NCBI RefSeq assembly: GCF_000429005.1
Contig: NZ_AUBA01000005.1
Location: 62,001 to 126,000 of the forward strand
Direction of reading: 5' to 3'
DNA: 64,000 nt
Source: Novosphingobium acidiphilum DSM 19966
Lineage (GTDB): Bacteria > Pseudomonadota > Alphaproteobacteria > Sphingomonadales > Sphingomonadaceae
Shown one piece after another: positions 15,055-23,641 of the stretch. The translations under genes were made by a program, and so were the position numbers. Each line of letters begins with the position of its first letter. Within the stretch, counting starts at the first letter, position 1. Below the pieces are notes generated by a model. It ran no database searches. It had not been told where the DNA came from and saw only the letters and a list, made by a program, of their open reading frames with translations.

Positions 15055-16240
15055 GCGCCGCCACACCCGGCAATTCCTTGCCTTCCATCCATTCGAGGAA
15101 GGCTCCGCCCGCGGTCGAAACATATGAAAAATCACCCGCCACCCCGGCGTGGTTGAGCGCGGCGACGGTATCGCCGCCACCCGCCACCGAAATCAGCGCG
15201 CCTTCCTTGCTCAGCGCAGCGGCAGACCGCGCCAGCGCCACGGTTGCGGTATCGAACGGCGCAATTTCAAACGCCCCCAGCGGCCCGTTCCACACCAGCG
15301 TACGGCAGGTTTTGAGCACGTCGGCCAATGCTTCGGTTGCCTGCGGTCCGACATCGAGGATCATCTCGCTGGCGGCAACTTCGTGGACATTGGTCGTGCG
15401 CAGCGAGGCCGGATTGGCGGCGAATTCGGTGGCGACGAGCGCGTCATAAGGCAGATGGACCGTGCACCCGGCCTGGTCTGCGGCGTCGAGGATCGCCTCG
15501 GCGGTGTCGGTCAGATCGTGTTCGCACAGCGATTTGCCGACATCCACGCCGCGCGCGGCCAGGAACGTGTTGGCCATGCCTCCGCCGATGATCAGATGAT
15601 CGACCTTGGTCACCAGGTGGGTCAGCACGTCAAGCTTGCTCGACACTTTGGCCCCGCCGACGACCGCTGCAACCGGGTGCTCGGGCTTGCCCAGCGCCTT
15701 TTCCAGCGCTTCCAGCTCGGCCTGCATCGCGCGGCCCGCGTAGGCCGGCAGGACATGCGCCAATCCCTCGGTTGAGGCATGCGCACGGTGCGCGGCGGAA
15801 AACGCATCGTTGACGTACAGATCGCCAAGCCGGGCCATCGCGGCCACCAGTGCCGGATCGTTCTGTTCTTCACCCTTGTGAAAGCGGGTGTTTTCCAGAA
15901 CCGTGATCGAACCGGGCGCCAGCGCGGCCACCGCACGTTCCGCCTCGGCACCGGCACAATCGGCGATAAAGCCGACCGGGCGGCCGAGCACCGGCTGCAG
16001 CGCGGGCACAACATGGACCAGCGAATTGGCATCGCTGCGTTCGCCCCCGGGCCGCCCGAAATGCGCCAGCACCAGCACGCGCGCGCCCTTGTCGGCCAGT
16101 TCGGCCAGCGTGGCTACGGTTGCGCGCAGGCGCGTATCATCGCTGACCTGGCCATCGGCCATCGGCACGTTGAGATCTTCACGCACCAGCACGGCCTTTC
16201 CGGCCAGATCGGCAATATCGTCCAGTGTCTTGAAGGTCAT
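15044..16240 (-). CDS. pgk: Phosphoglycerate kinase
   Basis: Transfers phosphate from 1,3-bisphosphoglycerate to ADP in glycolysis. The 398-residue protein has the N-terminal VREDLNVPMADG substrate site, the LLAHFGRPGG-like loop (VLAHFGRPGGERSD), the hinge region AVVGGAKVSSKLDVL, and the nucleotide-site GGGDTVAAL near the C-terminus. Length and motif order are standard. It is the last gene of tkt-gap-pgk on the minus strand. A 9-bp hairpin sits in the 51-bp gap behind gap. Its 3' end overlaps the convergent thioredoxin gene by 11 bp, so the two transcripts are partly antisense. Confidence 0.97.
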   Translation of the reverse strand: MTFKTLDDIADLAGKAVLVREDLNVPMADGQVSDDTRLRATVATLAELADKGARVLVLAHFGRPGGERSDANSLVHVVPALQPVLGRPVGFIADCAGAEAERAVAALAPGSITVLENTRFHKGEEQNDPALVAAMARLGDLYVNDAFSAAHRAHASTEGLAHVLPAYAGRAMQAELEALEKALGKPEHPVAAVVGGAKVSSKLDVLTHLVTKVDHLIIGGGMANTFLAARGVDVGKSLCEHDLTDTAEAILDAADQAGCTVHLPYDALVATEFAANPASLRTTNVHEVAASEMILDVGPQATEALADVLKTCRTLVWNGPLGAFEIAPFDTATVALARSAAALSKEGALISVAGGGDTVAALNHAGVAGDFSYVSTAGGAFLEWMEGKELPGVAALNG

Positions 16241-16259
16241 CTATCGCGCCCCGGGGGTA

Positions 16260-16282
16260 ATCCTCCCCGTTATGGGGAGGAT
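16260..16282. repeat. Intergenic 9-bp inverted repeat between gap and pgk
   Basis: ATCCTCCCC and GGGGAGGAT pair around a GTTAT loop. There is no T-tract. It may be an mRNA processing or stability element that uncouples gap and pgk levels, or one of the C/G-run palindromes that recur between genes in this window (compare 45669-45699 and 38878-38906). Confidence 0.55.
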
Positions 16283-16291
16283 GCTGTCGTA

Positions 16292-17299
16292 TCAGATCAG
16301 GCCGCCGATCACGCCGGCGGTGTCGACCATGCGGTTGGAAAAGCCCCATTCGTTGTCGTACCACGACAGGACGCGCACGAGTTTGCCATCAAGCACGGTG
16401 GTTTCCAGGCTGTCGATCGTCGACGACGCCGGATCGTGGTTGAAATCGATCGAAACCAGCGGTTCGTCGGTATAGGCCAGCACACCCTTCAGCGCACCTT
16501 CGGCTGCGGCCTTGAGCAGTGCGTTGACTTCGTCCCGGCTCGTATCGCGCTTGGGCGTGAACGTCAGATCGACGACCGAGACATTGGGCGTCGGCACGCG
16601 GATCGCCGACCCGTCAAGCTTGCCCTTCAGTTCGGGAAGCACTTCACCCACGGCGCGCGCGGCACCGGTGGTGGTCGGGATCATGCTCATCGCCGCGGCG
16701 CGGGCACGGCGCGGGTCCGAATGGATCTGGTCAAGGATCTTCTGATCGTTGGTATAGCTGTGGATCGTGGTCATCAGGCCGCGTTCGATACCGATCGCAT
16801 CGTTCAGCACTTTGGCAAACGGCGCCAGGCAATTGGTGGTGCACGATGCGTTCGACACGATCAGGTGATCGGCGGTCAGCGCGTCGTGGTTCACGCCATA
16901 GACCACGGTCAGATCGACATTCTTGGCCGGCGCCGAAATCAGCACGCGCCTGGCGCCTGCATCAAGATGCTTTTGCCCGCCTTCGCGGTCGGCGAAAAAG
17001 CCGGTGCATTCCAGCGCAATGTCGATGCCGTCGGCCGCATGCGGCAGCTTGGCCGGATCGCGCTCGGCGGTCACCTTGATCCGCTTGCCGTCGATGATCA
17101 GGTCGTTGCCGTCGACTTCGACCGTGCCCGGATAGGCACCATGCACGCTGTCATGGCGAAACAGGCGCGCATTGGCGACCGAACTGCCCAGATCGTTGAT
17201 CGCCACAAGTTCCAGCCCGCAATCGGGGCGTTCAAGAATGGCGCGCGCCACATTGCGACCGATGCGTCCGAAACCATTGATTGCGACTTTGGTCGCCAT
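16292..17299 (-). CDS. gap: Glyceraldehyde-3-phosphate dehydrogenase, type I
   Basis: Oxidises glyceraldehyde-3-phosphate with NAD(P) and phosphate. The 335-residue protein opens with the Rossmann motif VAINGFGRIGRNVARA and has the catalytic cysteine in SNASCTTNCLAP (Cys153), plus HSYTNDQ and SWYDNEWG. The residue after the second strand is NDLG, consistent with an NAD-dependent glycolytic form. The start is ATG 17299 with GGAG 7 bp upstream; a TTG two codons earlier is less likely. It lies 18 bp downstream of tkt, so tkt-gap is one operon, with pgk after a short gap and hairpin. Confidence 0.97.
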   Translation of the reverse strand: MATKVAINGFGRIGRNVARAILERPDCGLELVAINDLGSSVANARLFRHDSVHGAYPGTVEVDGNDLIIDGKRIKVTAERDPAKLPHAADGIDIALECTGFFADREGGQKHLDAGARRVLISAPAKNVDLTVVYGVNHDALTADHLIVSNASCTTNCLAPFAKVLNDAIGIERGLMTTIHSYTNDQKILDQIHSDPRRARAAAMSMIPTTTGAARAVGEVLPELKGKLDGSAIRVPTPNVSVVDLTFTPKRDTSRDEVNALLKAAAEGALKGVLAYTDEPLVSIDFNHDPASSTIDSLETTVLDGKLVRVLSWYDNEWGFSNRMVDTAGVIGGLI

Positions 17300-17317
17300 G
17301 TTCAATCTCCTGTAAGC

Positions 17318-19288
17318 TTAGGCGAGACGAGCAAGAATCTGCGGAACGATCTTGTCTGCGGTAAGGCCGAAGTGATCGTAGAGTATATCGGCCGGAGCCG
17401 AGGCACCAAAGCTGTCGATGCCGATGGTCAGGCCGTCGCAGACGTATTTCTGCCAGCCGGTGGTTACCCCGGCCTCGATCGACACCTTCAGGGCGTCAGC
17501 GGGCAGCACTTCGCTGCGATAGGCGGCAGGTTGCGCATCGAACAGTTCCCAGCACGGCATCGACACCACATCCGCACCAATGCCCCGGGTTTCAAGCATC
17601 TGCGCCGTCTTGACCGCGATTTCCACTTCCGATCCGGTGGCGATCAGCACGACCTTGCGCGCGGCACCTGCTGCGATCAGGCGATACGCGCCCTTGGCGC
17701 TCTGGTTGCCGGTGTCGCTTTCGCGCAACTGGGGCAGGTTCTGGCGCGACAGCGACAGCACCGAAGGCGTGTTCGGGCTGGCCAGCGCAATCTGCCAGCA
17801 TTCGGCGGTTTCGATGACGTCGGCCGGGCGGAACACATGCAGATTGGGGATCAACCGCAAGCTCATGACGTGTTCGATCGGCTGGTGAGTCGGGCCGTCT
17901 TCCCCCAGCCCGATCGAATCGTGCGTCATCACATAGACCACGCGGGCATGCTGCAGCGCCGACAGACGGATCGCATTGCGGCAATAATCGGAAAACACCA
18001 GGAACGTGCCGCCATAGGGAATGATCCCGCCATGCAGCGCCGCGCCGTTCATGGCTGCTGCCATGCCGAATTCGCGGATACCGTAATGGACATGGCGCCC
18101 ACCGTAAGCCTGCTGCCCGAACGAGGGGGTCGCCTTGACTTTGGTGAACACCGATCCGGTCAGATCGGCCGAGCCGCCAAACAGTTCGGGCACGATCGGC
18201 GCCAGCACATCGAGCGCAAATTCCGATGCCTTGCGCGTTGCGACTTTGCGCGGGGCGCTCAGCCAGTTGGCAAAGGTGGCTTCGGCCTCGGCCAGATCGG
18301 GCAGATCGCCGGCCATGCGCCGGTCGAATTCGCCACGCAGCGGATGGGCGGCGGTGCGGCCCTGCCACGCGGCATGCGCCGCCTGCCCGCGCGCGCCGGT
18401 CGCATGCCAGGCCGCCAGAATCTCGGCCGGCACTTCAAACGGGGCCGAATCCCAGCCCAGGTGCGCGCGCGCGGCGGCAACTTCGTCAGCACCCAGCGGG
18501 CTGCCGTGGACGTTGTGGCCACCCTGCTTGTTGGGCGCGCCTTTGCCGATCAGCGTGCGGCAGGCGACAAGCGATGGCCGCGGATCGGCGGCCGCTTCGC
18601 CCAGCGCACGCGCGATATCGGCAAAATCATGACCGTCGCAACTGGCCACATGCCAACCGCTGGCGCGATAGCGCGCGGCGACATCTTCGCTGGTCGACAG
18701 GCTGGCATCGCCGTCGATGGTGATCCGGTTGTCATCCCACAGCACATTCAGCCGGCCAAGGCCCAACGTTCCGGCCAGGCCGACCGCTTCGTGGTTGATG
18801 CCCTCCATCAGGCAGCCATCGCCCGCGATCACCCAGGTCTTGTGATCGACCAGGTCATCGCCGAACACCGCATTCAGGTGGCGCTCGGCCATGGCCATGC
18901 CGACGGCCATCGCCACACCCTGGCCCAGCGGGCCGGTGGTGCATTCGATGCCGGGGATCAGGAAGTTTTCAGGGTGCCCCGCACAGACACTGCCCAATTG
19001 GCGGAAATCGCGGATGTCGCCGATCGTCGGGGAATCATAGCCCGACAGATACAGCAGCGCATAGATCAGCATCGAGCCATGCCCGGCCGACAGCACAAAC
19101 CGGTCGCGATCGGCCCAGCGCGGTGCGGCGGGATCGAATTTCAGGAAATCGGTCCACAGCACGGTCGCGACATCGGCCATGCCCATCGGCATGCCGGGGT
19201 GGCCTGAATTGGCGGCCTGGACGGCATCCATGGCAAGCGCGCGGATGGCGTTGGCCATGGGTGCCAGCGCATGGGTTTCACGGGTCAT
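17318..19288 (-). CDS. tkt: Transketolase
   Basis: A thiamine-diphosphate enzyme of the pentose phosphate pathway, 656 residues. Visible motifs are AANSGHPGMPMGMADV, the TPP/Mg site GDGCLMEGINHEAVGLAG, the pyrimidine-domain FGMAAAMNGAALHGG with the catalytic glutamate in IREFG, and THDSIGLGEDGPTHQP. It starts with MTRETHALAPMANAIRALA at 19288. It is the promoter-proximal gene of tkt-gap-pgk, and is divergent from the zapA transcript across about 300 bp. The same gene neighbourhood occurs widely in Alphaproteobacteria. Confidence 0.97.
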   Translation of the reverse strand: MTRETHALAPMANAIRALAMDAVQAANSGHPGMPMGMADVATVLWTDFLKFDPAAPRWADRDRFVLSAGHGSMLIYALLYLSGYDSPTIGDIRDFRQLGSVCAGHPENFLIPGIECTTGPLGQGVAMAVGMAMAERHLNAVFGDDLVDHKTWVIAGDGCLMEGINHEAVGLAGTLGLGRLNVLWDDNRITIDGDASLSTSEDVAARYRASGWHVASCDGHDFADIARALGEAAADPRPSLVACRTLIGKGAPNKQGGHNVHGSPLGADEVAAARAHLGWDSAPFEVPAEILAAWHATGARGQAAHAAWQGRTAAHPLRGEFDRRMAGDLPDLAEAEATFANWLSAPRKVATRKASEFALDVLAPIVPELFGGSADLTGSVFTKVKATPSFGQQAYGGRHVHYGIREFGMAAAMNGAALHGGIIPYGGTFLVFSDYCRNAIRLSALQHARVVYVMTHDSIGLGEDGPTHQPIEHVMSLRLIPNLHVFRPADVIETAECWQIALASPNTPSVLSLSRQNLPQLRESDTGNQSAKGAYRLIAAGAARKVVLIATGSEVEIAVKTAQMLETRGIGADVVSMPCWELFDAQPAAYRSEVLPADALKVSIEAGVTTGWQKYVCDGLTIGIDSFGASAPADILYDHFGLTADKIVPQILARLA

Positions 19289-19590
19289 CTTGGTGGATCA
19301 ACCTTTCCGGGCCGGGCTGTCCAAAACGGGCGCCCGCGCGATCTGTCTGATTCGGCCCGCGCCTCTTGGGACAGGGCGTCCCCCCCGTCAAGGCCGCGGC
19401 CAGACCAGTGGCAGGCGGCCTGCGACGGCACGCCCGTGGCGACGTGTGCATTCCTATGCATTGGCGGAATTGCGCGCGATCTGTCAACCATGGTGAACGC
19501 GATCTGGATCGCCCTGCGGGACAACACGCACACCATCCCCGGCCCCCCGCCAACGCTTGCACAGACCCACCGATGTGCTAGCGAAGCACA
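19289..19590. other. 302-bp intergenic region between tkt and the zapA unit
   Basis: The spacer between divergent genes must hold the promoters of tkt and of the small coiled-coil gene. I see no convincing -35/-10 pair, riboswitch or RNA gene in it. Short open frames here look like shadows. Confidence 0.5.
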
Positions 19591-19791
19591 ATGACCACTC
19601 CAAGCCTGGACCATGACCTTGACCGGATCGCGCATGCGCTCGACCGGCTTGAACGCGCCGCCGGCGCGCGCGAGGCAGAAATTGTCGAGATGACCGCGCT
19701 CAAGGCGCGTCACCGCCGCCTGAAAGACACGGTCAGCACCGAGCTGCAACAGCTTGACCTGCTGCTAGCCAACCTGCCCCAAAAACCATGA
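19591..19791 (+). CDS. Small coiled-coil protein upstream of zapA (DUF4164-like)
   Basis: A 66-residue, almost wholly helical protein with heptad spacing (LDRIAHALDRLERAAGAREAEI and later LKDTVSTELQQLDLLLANL). It has no signal, membrane segment or cysteine. It overlaps the zapA start by 4 bp (ATGA), so it is translated with zapA. Rhizobial and other alphaproteobacterial zapA genes often have such a small coiled-coil gene just upstream, annotated DUF4164; a role with ZapA at the division ring is plausible but inferred. Confidence 0.75.
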   Translation: MTTPSLDHDLDRIAHALDRLERAAGAREAEIVEMTALKARHRRLKDTVSTELQQLDLLLANLPQKP

Positions 19792-20177
19792 GCGAACCAG
19801 CCAACGTCAACATCACGCTGACCATCGGCGGCCGCAAGCATGTGATCGCGGCCGCCCCCGATCAGGAAGCGCACTTGCGCATGCTGGCCGGGATGATCGA
19901 CGAACGCGTGCGCAAACTGGGCATGGCCGCAAACCAGACCGAGGCACGGATGCTGCTGATCGCAGGCCTGGTGCTGGCCGACGAATTGCACGCCGTGCAA
20001 ATCGCCAAGCCAGCCCCGGCCGCCGTGCCGGCTGCGCCCCCGGCACCGCCACCACCCCCCGCCCCGGCACCCGAAATCGCGCAGATCGACTCGGCGGTGC
20101 TGGAACGCGTCGCAGCGCTTGCCGATCGGGTGGAAAAGCTTGCCTTGCGTCTTGAGCAATCGGACGCAACACCCTAG
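19788..20177 (+). CDS. zapA: Cell division protein ZapA
   Basis: ZapA bundles FtsZ filaments at the division ring. The 129-residue protein has the N-terminal ZapA core (NVNITLTIGGRKHVIAAAPDQEAHLRMLAGMIDERV, then ARMLLIAGLVLADELH), a long proline/alanine linker (about residues 65-90), and a C-terminal coiled coil (LERVAALADRVEKLALRLEQ). Size and layout fit alphaproteobacterial ZapA. It is coupled to the upstream small gene and followed within 5 bp by the 6S RNA stem, the typical order in this class. Confidence 0.9.
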   Translation: MSEPANVNITLTIGGRKHVIAAAPDQEAHLRMLAGMIDERVRKLGMAANQTEARMLLIAGLVLADELHAVQIAKPAPAAVPAAPPAPPPPPAPAPEIAQIDSAVLERVAALADRVEKLALRLEQSDATP

Positions 20178-20181
20178 ATAA

Positions 20182-20349
20182 GGGATGACGGGTTCTGCCC
20201 GGTACGAGCCGCATGAATATCCCTGAGGCTATAAGCAATCCGCGGGGGCTATCCCTGGCCGGGACCCTGGTCCCGGACACATGGTCCCCACCTGACGTTA
20301 CGCGTCAGAGGATTTTCCGAGCAAACGACCCATGGTGGGCCCGTCACCC
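20182..20349 (+). ncRNA. ssrS: 6S RNA
   Basis: The interval between zapA and the 5-formyl-THF cyclo-ligase gene folds like 6S RNA. The ends pair (GGG, a bulged A, then TGACGGG at 20186-20192 with CCCGTCACCC at 20340-20349), there is a broad unpaired centre, and an apical hairpin CCGGGACC / GGTCCCGG lies in the middle. Length is about 168 nt. 6S RNA imitates an open promoter and holds sigma-70 RNA polymerase in stationary phase. The position zapA-6S-cyclo-ligase is the usual one in proteobacteria. The exact ends are estimated from the stem. Confidence 0.85.
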
Positions 20350-20383
20350 ATTTCATGCACTGGATTGAAGGGTTCCGATCGCG

Positions 20384-21001
20384 GTGAGCGAAGGCGAACA
20401 CGCCCGATTGGCCAAGCCCGCGTTGCGCAAGGCCCTGCGCGAGGCGCGGCGCGCGCACGTGGCAGCGCTTGATCCCCGGGTGCGCGCGCTGGTGTTGATG
20501 CGCCCGCCTGCCGCCTTGACCGCAATGGTGCCGCCCGATGCCACAATCGGCCTTTACGTTGCTGTCCCCGGTGAAGCGCCGGCAAGCGGGTATGCGCGCC
20601 ATTTCCACGAGGCTGGGCATACCATAGCCCTGCCCTGGTTTGGCGCCGCCGACAGCGCCATGGCATTTCGCCGCTGGGCATCGCCGCATCTCGACGAATT
20701 GCTCGAACCGGGCCCTTACGGCATGGCGCAACCCGCGGCCGACGCGCCCTTGGTCGTGCCCGATGTGCTGTTCGTGCCGCTTGTCGGATTTACCGCCGGG
20801 GGTGCCCGCCTGGGCCAGGGCGGCGGACATTATGACCGCTGGCTGGCGGCCCACCCCAAGGTGCAGGCGATCGGCCTTGCGTGGGATTGCCAGTTGGTCG
20901 ACACTCTGCCGCACGAACCGCACGATCGGCCACTGACCGCGGTGGTGACCCCCACCCGGCTGTTCAGTCCCTTTTTCAAAGGCAGCAACGACGATGTCTG
21001 A
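20384..21001 (+). CDS. 5-formyltetrahydrofolate cyclo-ligase
   Basis: Converts 5-formyl-THF to 5,10-methenyl-THF with ATP. The 205-residue protein has the basic N-terminal KPALRKALREARRAHV, the strand TIGLYVAVPGEAPASGYA, and the signature LGQGGGHYDRWLA that binds ATP/Mg. The start is a GTG at 20384 at the edge of the 6S RNA region; in many bacteria this gene is co-transcribed with 6S RNA. The stop is 2 bp before the DUF2842 gene. The gene is often called ygfA or fau; I leave the symbol blank because usage varies. Confidence 0.93.
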   Translation: MSEGEHARLAKPALRKALREARRAHVAALDPRVRALVLMRPPAALTAMVPPDATIGLYVAVPGEAPASGYARHFHEAGHTIALPWFGAADSAMAFRRWASPHLDELLEPGPYGMAQPAADAPLVVPDVLFVPLVGFTAGGARLGQGGGHYDRWLAAHPKVQAIGLAWDCQLVDTLPHEPHDRPLTAVVTPTRLFSPFFKGSNDDV

Positions 21002-21003
21002 CA

Positions 21004-21240
21004 ATGACCATGCTTGACCCCGACAGTGACCGGTTGCAGCCGACCTGGCGCAAGCCGGCAGGTATCCTCGGGCTGATGATTGCGCTGGCGCTGTATGCCG
21101 GGCTGGTCGCGCGGCTGGCCGAACCGATCGGCCGCTTGCCGGTCCTGGCACAGACCGTGGCCTATATCGTGCTCGGCACGATCTGGCTGCTGCCGTTGCG
21201 GCGCTTTCTGATCTGGATGGAGACCGGCCGCTGGGGTTGA
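21004..21240 (+). CDS. Small membrane protein, DUF2842
   Basis: A 78-residue protein with two transmembrane helices (GLMIALALYAGLVARL and TVAYIVLGTIWLLPL) and the ending RRFLIWMETGRWG, which is the DUF2842 signature found in Alphaproteobacteria. Function is unknown. It begins 2 bp after the cyclo-ligase stop and so shares its transcript. No catalytic or binding motif is visible. Confidence 0.85.
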   Translation: MTMLDPDSDRLQPTWRKPAGILGLMIALALYAGLVARLAEPIGRLPVLAQTVAYIVLGTIWLLPLRRFLIWMETGRWG

Positions 21241-21266
21241 TGCCGCAGCGGCCTGACTGAAAACCA

Positions 21267-21343
21267 TGGCGCGAGTGACGGGACTTGAACCCGCGACCTC
21301 CGGCGTGACAGGCCGGCACTCTAACCAACTGAGCTACACCCGC
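21267..21343 (-). tRNA. tRNA-Asp (GTC), copy 2
   Basis: On the minus strand: acceptor GCGGGTG with CACTCGC, D arm AGCTCAGTTGGTTAGAGT, anticodon loop CTGTCAC (GTC), T arm GGTTCAAGTCC and encoded CCA. Length 77 nt, identical to the copy at 21374-21450. Confidence 0.97.
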
Positions 21344-21373
21344 GTGCGCACGATTTTCACCCAAAGCAGGAAA

Positions 21374-21450
21374 TGGCGCGAGTGACGGGACTTGAACCCG
21401 CGACCTCCGGCGTGACAGGCCGGCACTCTAACCAACTGAGCTACACCCGC
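21374..21450 (-). tRNA. tRNA-Asp (GTC), copy 1
   Basis: The first transcribed of two identical tandem aspartate tRNA genes, 30 bp apart on the minus strand. Anticodon GTC, encoded CCA. Confidence 0.97.
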
Positions 21451-21639
21451 GTTTCCGCTTGGGAGCCGCGCCTCTATGGCACACAATTGGGCCTGTCAAC
21501 AAAGCTCCCTACTTTTTTTCGCGTGCCCCCACAGGCACCTCGCAAACGCTGCGTCCTGGGCCCATGCCGGTGGACGGCACGACCCTGTCATTCGCCGCCT
21601 GGACACAACCCGTCATCCTTGTCGCGTTAAGGAAACAGC

Positions 21640-22338
21640 TTGGCAGACCCGTTTCAGCCAACGATCAGCACCGGCGATATCCTGGCCGAAGCCGGCGCCC
21701 TGTTTGCGCGCAACAGGGTGCTCGTCGTGCTGGCCGCGGCTTTGCTCGCGGGTGAGCTGTTCGCGTTCGATATGCTGCTGCAATGGTTCGGGCTTGGCCG
21801 GCCCGGCACCCATGCGCTCTATTCGTTGGCCAACATTCCGCTTCGCCTGCTGACCGACTATACCGTCGCCACGCTGCTGATCGCATCGGAACGGCTCAAT
21901 CCCCGGCGCTGGTCGATCATGTCACTGCTGTCATATGCGGTGCTGAGCACGCTTGCGGGGCTGGCCATGCTGGCTGGGTTTGCGGCGCTGATCGTGCCTG
22001 GCGTGGTCCTGGCGATCCGCTGGTCGATCGCGGGCAATTTTGCGATCGCGCGCGGGCTTGGCCCGGTGGATTCGCTGCGCGCCAGCTGGCGGGCCACGCG
22101 CGGTTCGGCCGGCGGGATCTTTGGCGCGCTGGCGCTGGTCGGGATGATCAGCGTGATCGGCGAGTTTGCCCTGTCGGGCCATCTGGGCAGCACCCCGGCG
22201 CAGCTGCCGCCGGGCATGGTCATGGTCCGGGATGTGTTCACCGGCCTGACGGGCGCAGCCGGCGCGTGCATCAACGTGGCAATCTACGCGCTGCTGGCCG
22301 GCGCGCAGGACAAGACCATCGGCAACGTGTTCGACTGA
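21640..22338 (+). CDS. Integral membrane protein of unknown function
   Basis: A 232-residue protein with about six hydrophobic segments (for example VLVVLAAALLAGELFAFDML, LLSYAVLSTLAGLAMLAGFA and GGIFGALALVGMISVIG). Around SIAGNFAIARGLGPVDSLRASW it resembles the conserved loop of YciC / glycerophosphodiester-phosphodiesterase-type membrane domains, where a helix pair precedes an AL..SW motif. No enzyme motif is visible. The start is TTG 21640 with AAGGA 6 bp upstream; no in-frame ATG is better placed. It is convergent with the E2 gene, 12 bp apart at the stops. Confidence 0.7.
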   Translation: MADPFQPTISTGDILAEAGALFARNRVLVVLAAALLAGELFAFDMLLQWFGLGRPGTHALYSLANIPLRLLTDYTVATLLIASERLNPRRWSIMSLLSYAVLSTLAGLAMLAGFAALIVPGVVLAIRWSIAGNFAIARGLGPVDSLRASWRATRGSAGGIFGALALVGMISVIGEFALSGHLGSTPAQLPPGMVMVRDVFTGLTGAAGACINVAIYALLAGAQDKTIGNVFD

Positions 22339-22350
22339 CCCCTGCGCGCG

Positions 22351-23613
22351 CTACACCAGCAGCAGGCTGGGGCTTTCGATCAGGCGCCGCAGCGCCTGGA
22401 CAAAACTGGCTGCATCCCACCCGTCGACCACGCGGTGGTCGCAACTGATCGACAGGTTCATCAGCTTGCGCTTGGCAATGCGTTCGCCGCCCAGGCCATC
22501 GGGGACAAACATCGGACGTTCGACAATGCGGTTGGGGCCGATGATCGCGACTTCGGGCCGGTTGATCACCGGCGTTGTCGCAACCCCGCCCAAGGGCCCA
22601 AGGCTGGTTACGGTCAGCGTCGATCCCGACATGTCGCCCACCGCGATCGTGCCGGCCCGCGCGGCTGCGGCCAGGCGGGCAATCTCGTGCGCCAGCTGCC
22701 ACAGATTGCGATCCTGCGCATCGCGCACCACCGGCACCATCAATCCGCCGGGCGTCTGGGTGGCCAGGCCCATATGCACGGCACCATGGCGCGTAACCAC
22801 GCCCGCCTCGTCGTCATAGCGCGCGTTGATCATCGGAAAATCGGGCACGGCACGACAGATCGCACTGATCAGGAACGGCAGCAGCGTCAGCTTGCCCCGC
22901 CCGGCATGCGCTGCATTCAGTTCGCCGCGCACCCGTTCGAGCTCGGTCACGTCGATTTCCTCGACGTAGGAAAAGTGCGGAATATGGCGTTTCGATGCGG
23001 CCATGTTCTCGGCAATCTTGCGACGCATGCCGATCACGCGGATGGCCTCGTCGGCGCGCGGCGCACCCGCCGGGGCATAGCCGCCGCCAGCGTTGTAGGC
23101 GATGAACCGGTCGAGATCGGCGTGGCGCACACGCCCCTCGGGCCCGGGATGCACACGCGCCAGATCGATGCCCAGGTCCCGCGCCCTGGCCCGCACAGCC
23201 GGGCTGGCCAGAACCCGCGCGCCCGGCATGGCGGGCGCCGGGGCAATGGGGGCCGGTTCGACAAGCGGTTGCGGCGCGGCCGGGGTGGCGGGCACCGCTG
23301 CTGCGACGGGCAGCGGCGGCGCGGGCACAGGCGGCGGTGCTGCGACCCCAGGCGCCGGTTCGGCTGCATCGCCTTCGACCTCGATCACCACCAGCGGCGA
23401 TCCGATCGCAATGCGGTCCCCGATTTCGCCGCCGACTTCGACCACCCGGCCCGACACCGGGCTTTCCATTTCGACCGTCGCCTTGTCGGTCATGACATCG
23501 GCAATCCGGGCATCTTCGGCCACCATGTCGCCCACCGCGACATGCCAGGCTACGATTTCGGCTTCGGCAATGCCTTCACCAATGTCGGGAAGGCGGAAGG
23601 TAAAGCGGCTCAT
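22351..23613 (-). CDS. bkdB: Branched-chain 2-oxo acid dehydrogenase E2 (lipoamide acyltransferase)
   Basis: The E2 core of the BCKDH complex, 420 residues. Layout: lipoyl domain (about 1-80) with the lipoylated lysine in TDKATVEM (Lys44), an Ala/Pro-rich linker, a peripheral subunit-binding domain (about 135-170, SPAVRARARDLGIDL), a second linker, and the acyltransferase domain with the catalytic HxxxD in SCDHRVVDGWDA. It transfers branched acyl groups to CoA. It is the third gene of E1a-E1b-E2 on the minus strand, 28 bp after E1b. The E3 dihydrolipoyl dehydrogenase is not in this operon and must come from elsewhere. Confidence 0.93.
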   Translation of the reverse strand: MSRFTFRLPDIGEGIAEAEIVAWHVAVGDMVAEDARIADVMTDKATVEMESPVSGRVVEVGGEIGDRIAIGSPLVVIEVEGDAAEPAPGVAAPPPVPAPPLPVAAAVPATPAAPQPLVEPAPIAPAPAMPGARVLASPAVRARARDLGIDLARVHPGPEGRVRHADLDRFIAYNAGGGYAPAGAPRADEAIRVIGMRRKIAENMAASKRHIPHFSYVEEIDVTELERVRGELNAAHAGRGKLTLLPFLISAICRAVPDFPMINARYDDEAGVVTRHGAVHMGLATQTPGGLMVPVVRDAQDRNLWQLAHEIARLAAAARAGTIAVGDMSGSTLTVTSLGPLGGVATTPVINRPEVAIIGPNRIVERPMFVPDGLGGERIAKRKLMNLSISCDHRVVDGWDAASFVQALRRLIESPSLLLV

Positions 23614-23641
23614 GCGCAGGGTTTCCGTGGCTGAATGGAGG

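Noticed and set aside
15779..19207. 1142-codon open frame opposite pgk, gap and tkt
   Set aside because: It spans three well-identified genes on the other strand and their junctions; it arises from GC-rich codon positions.
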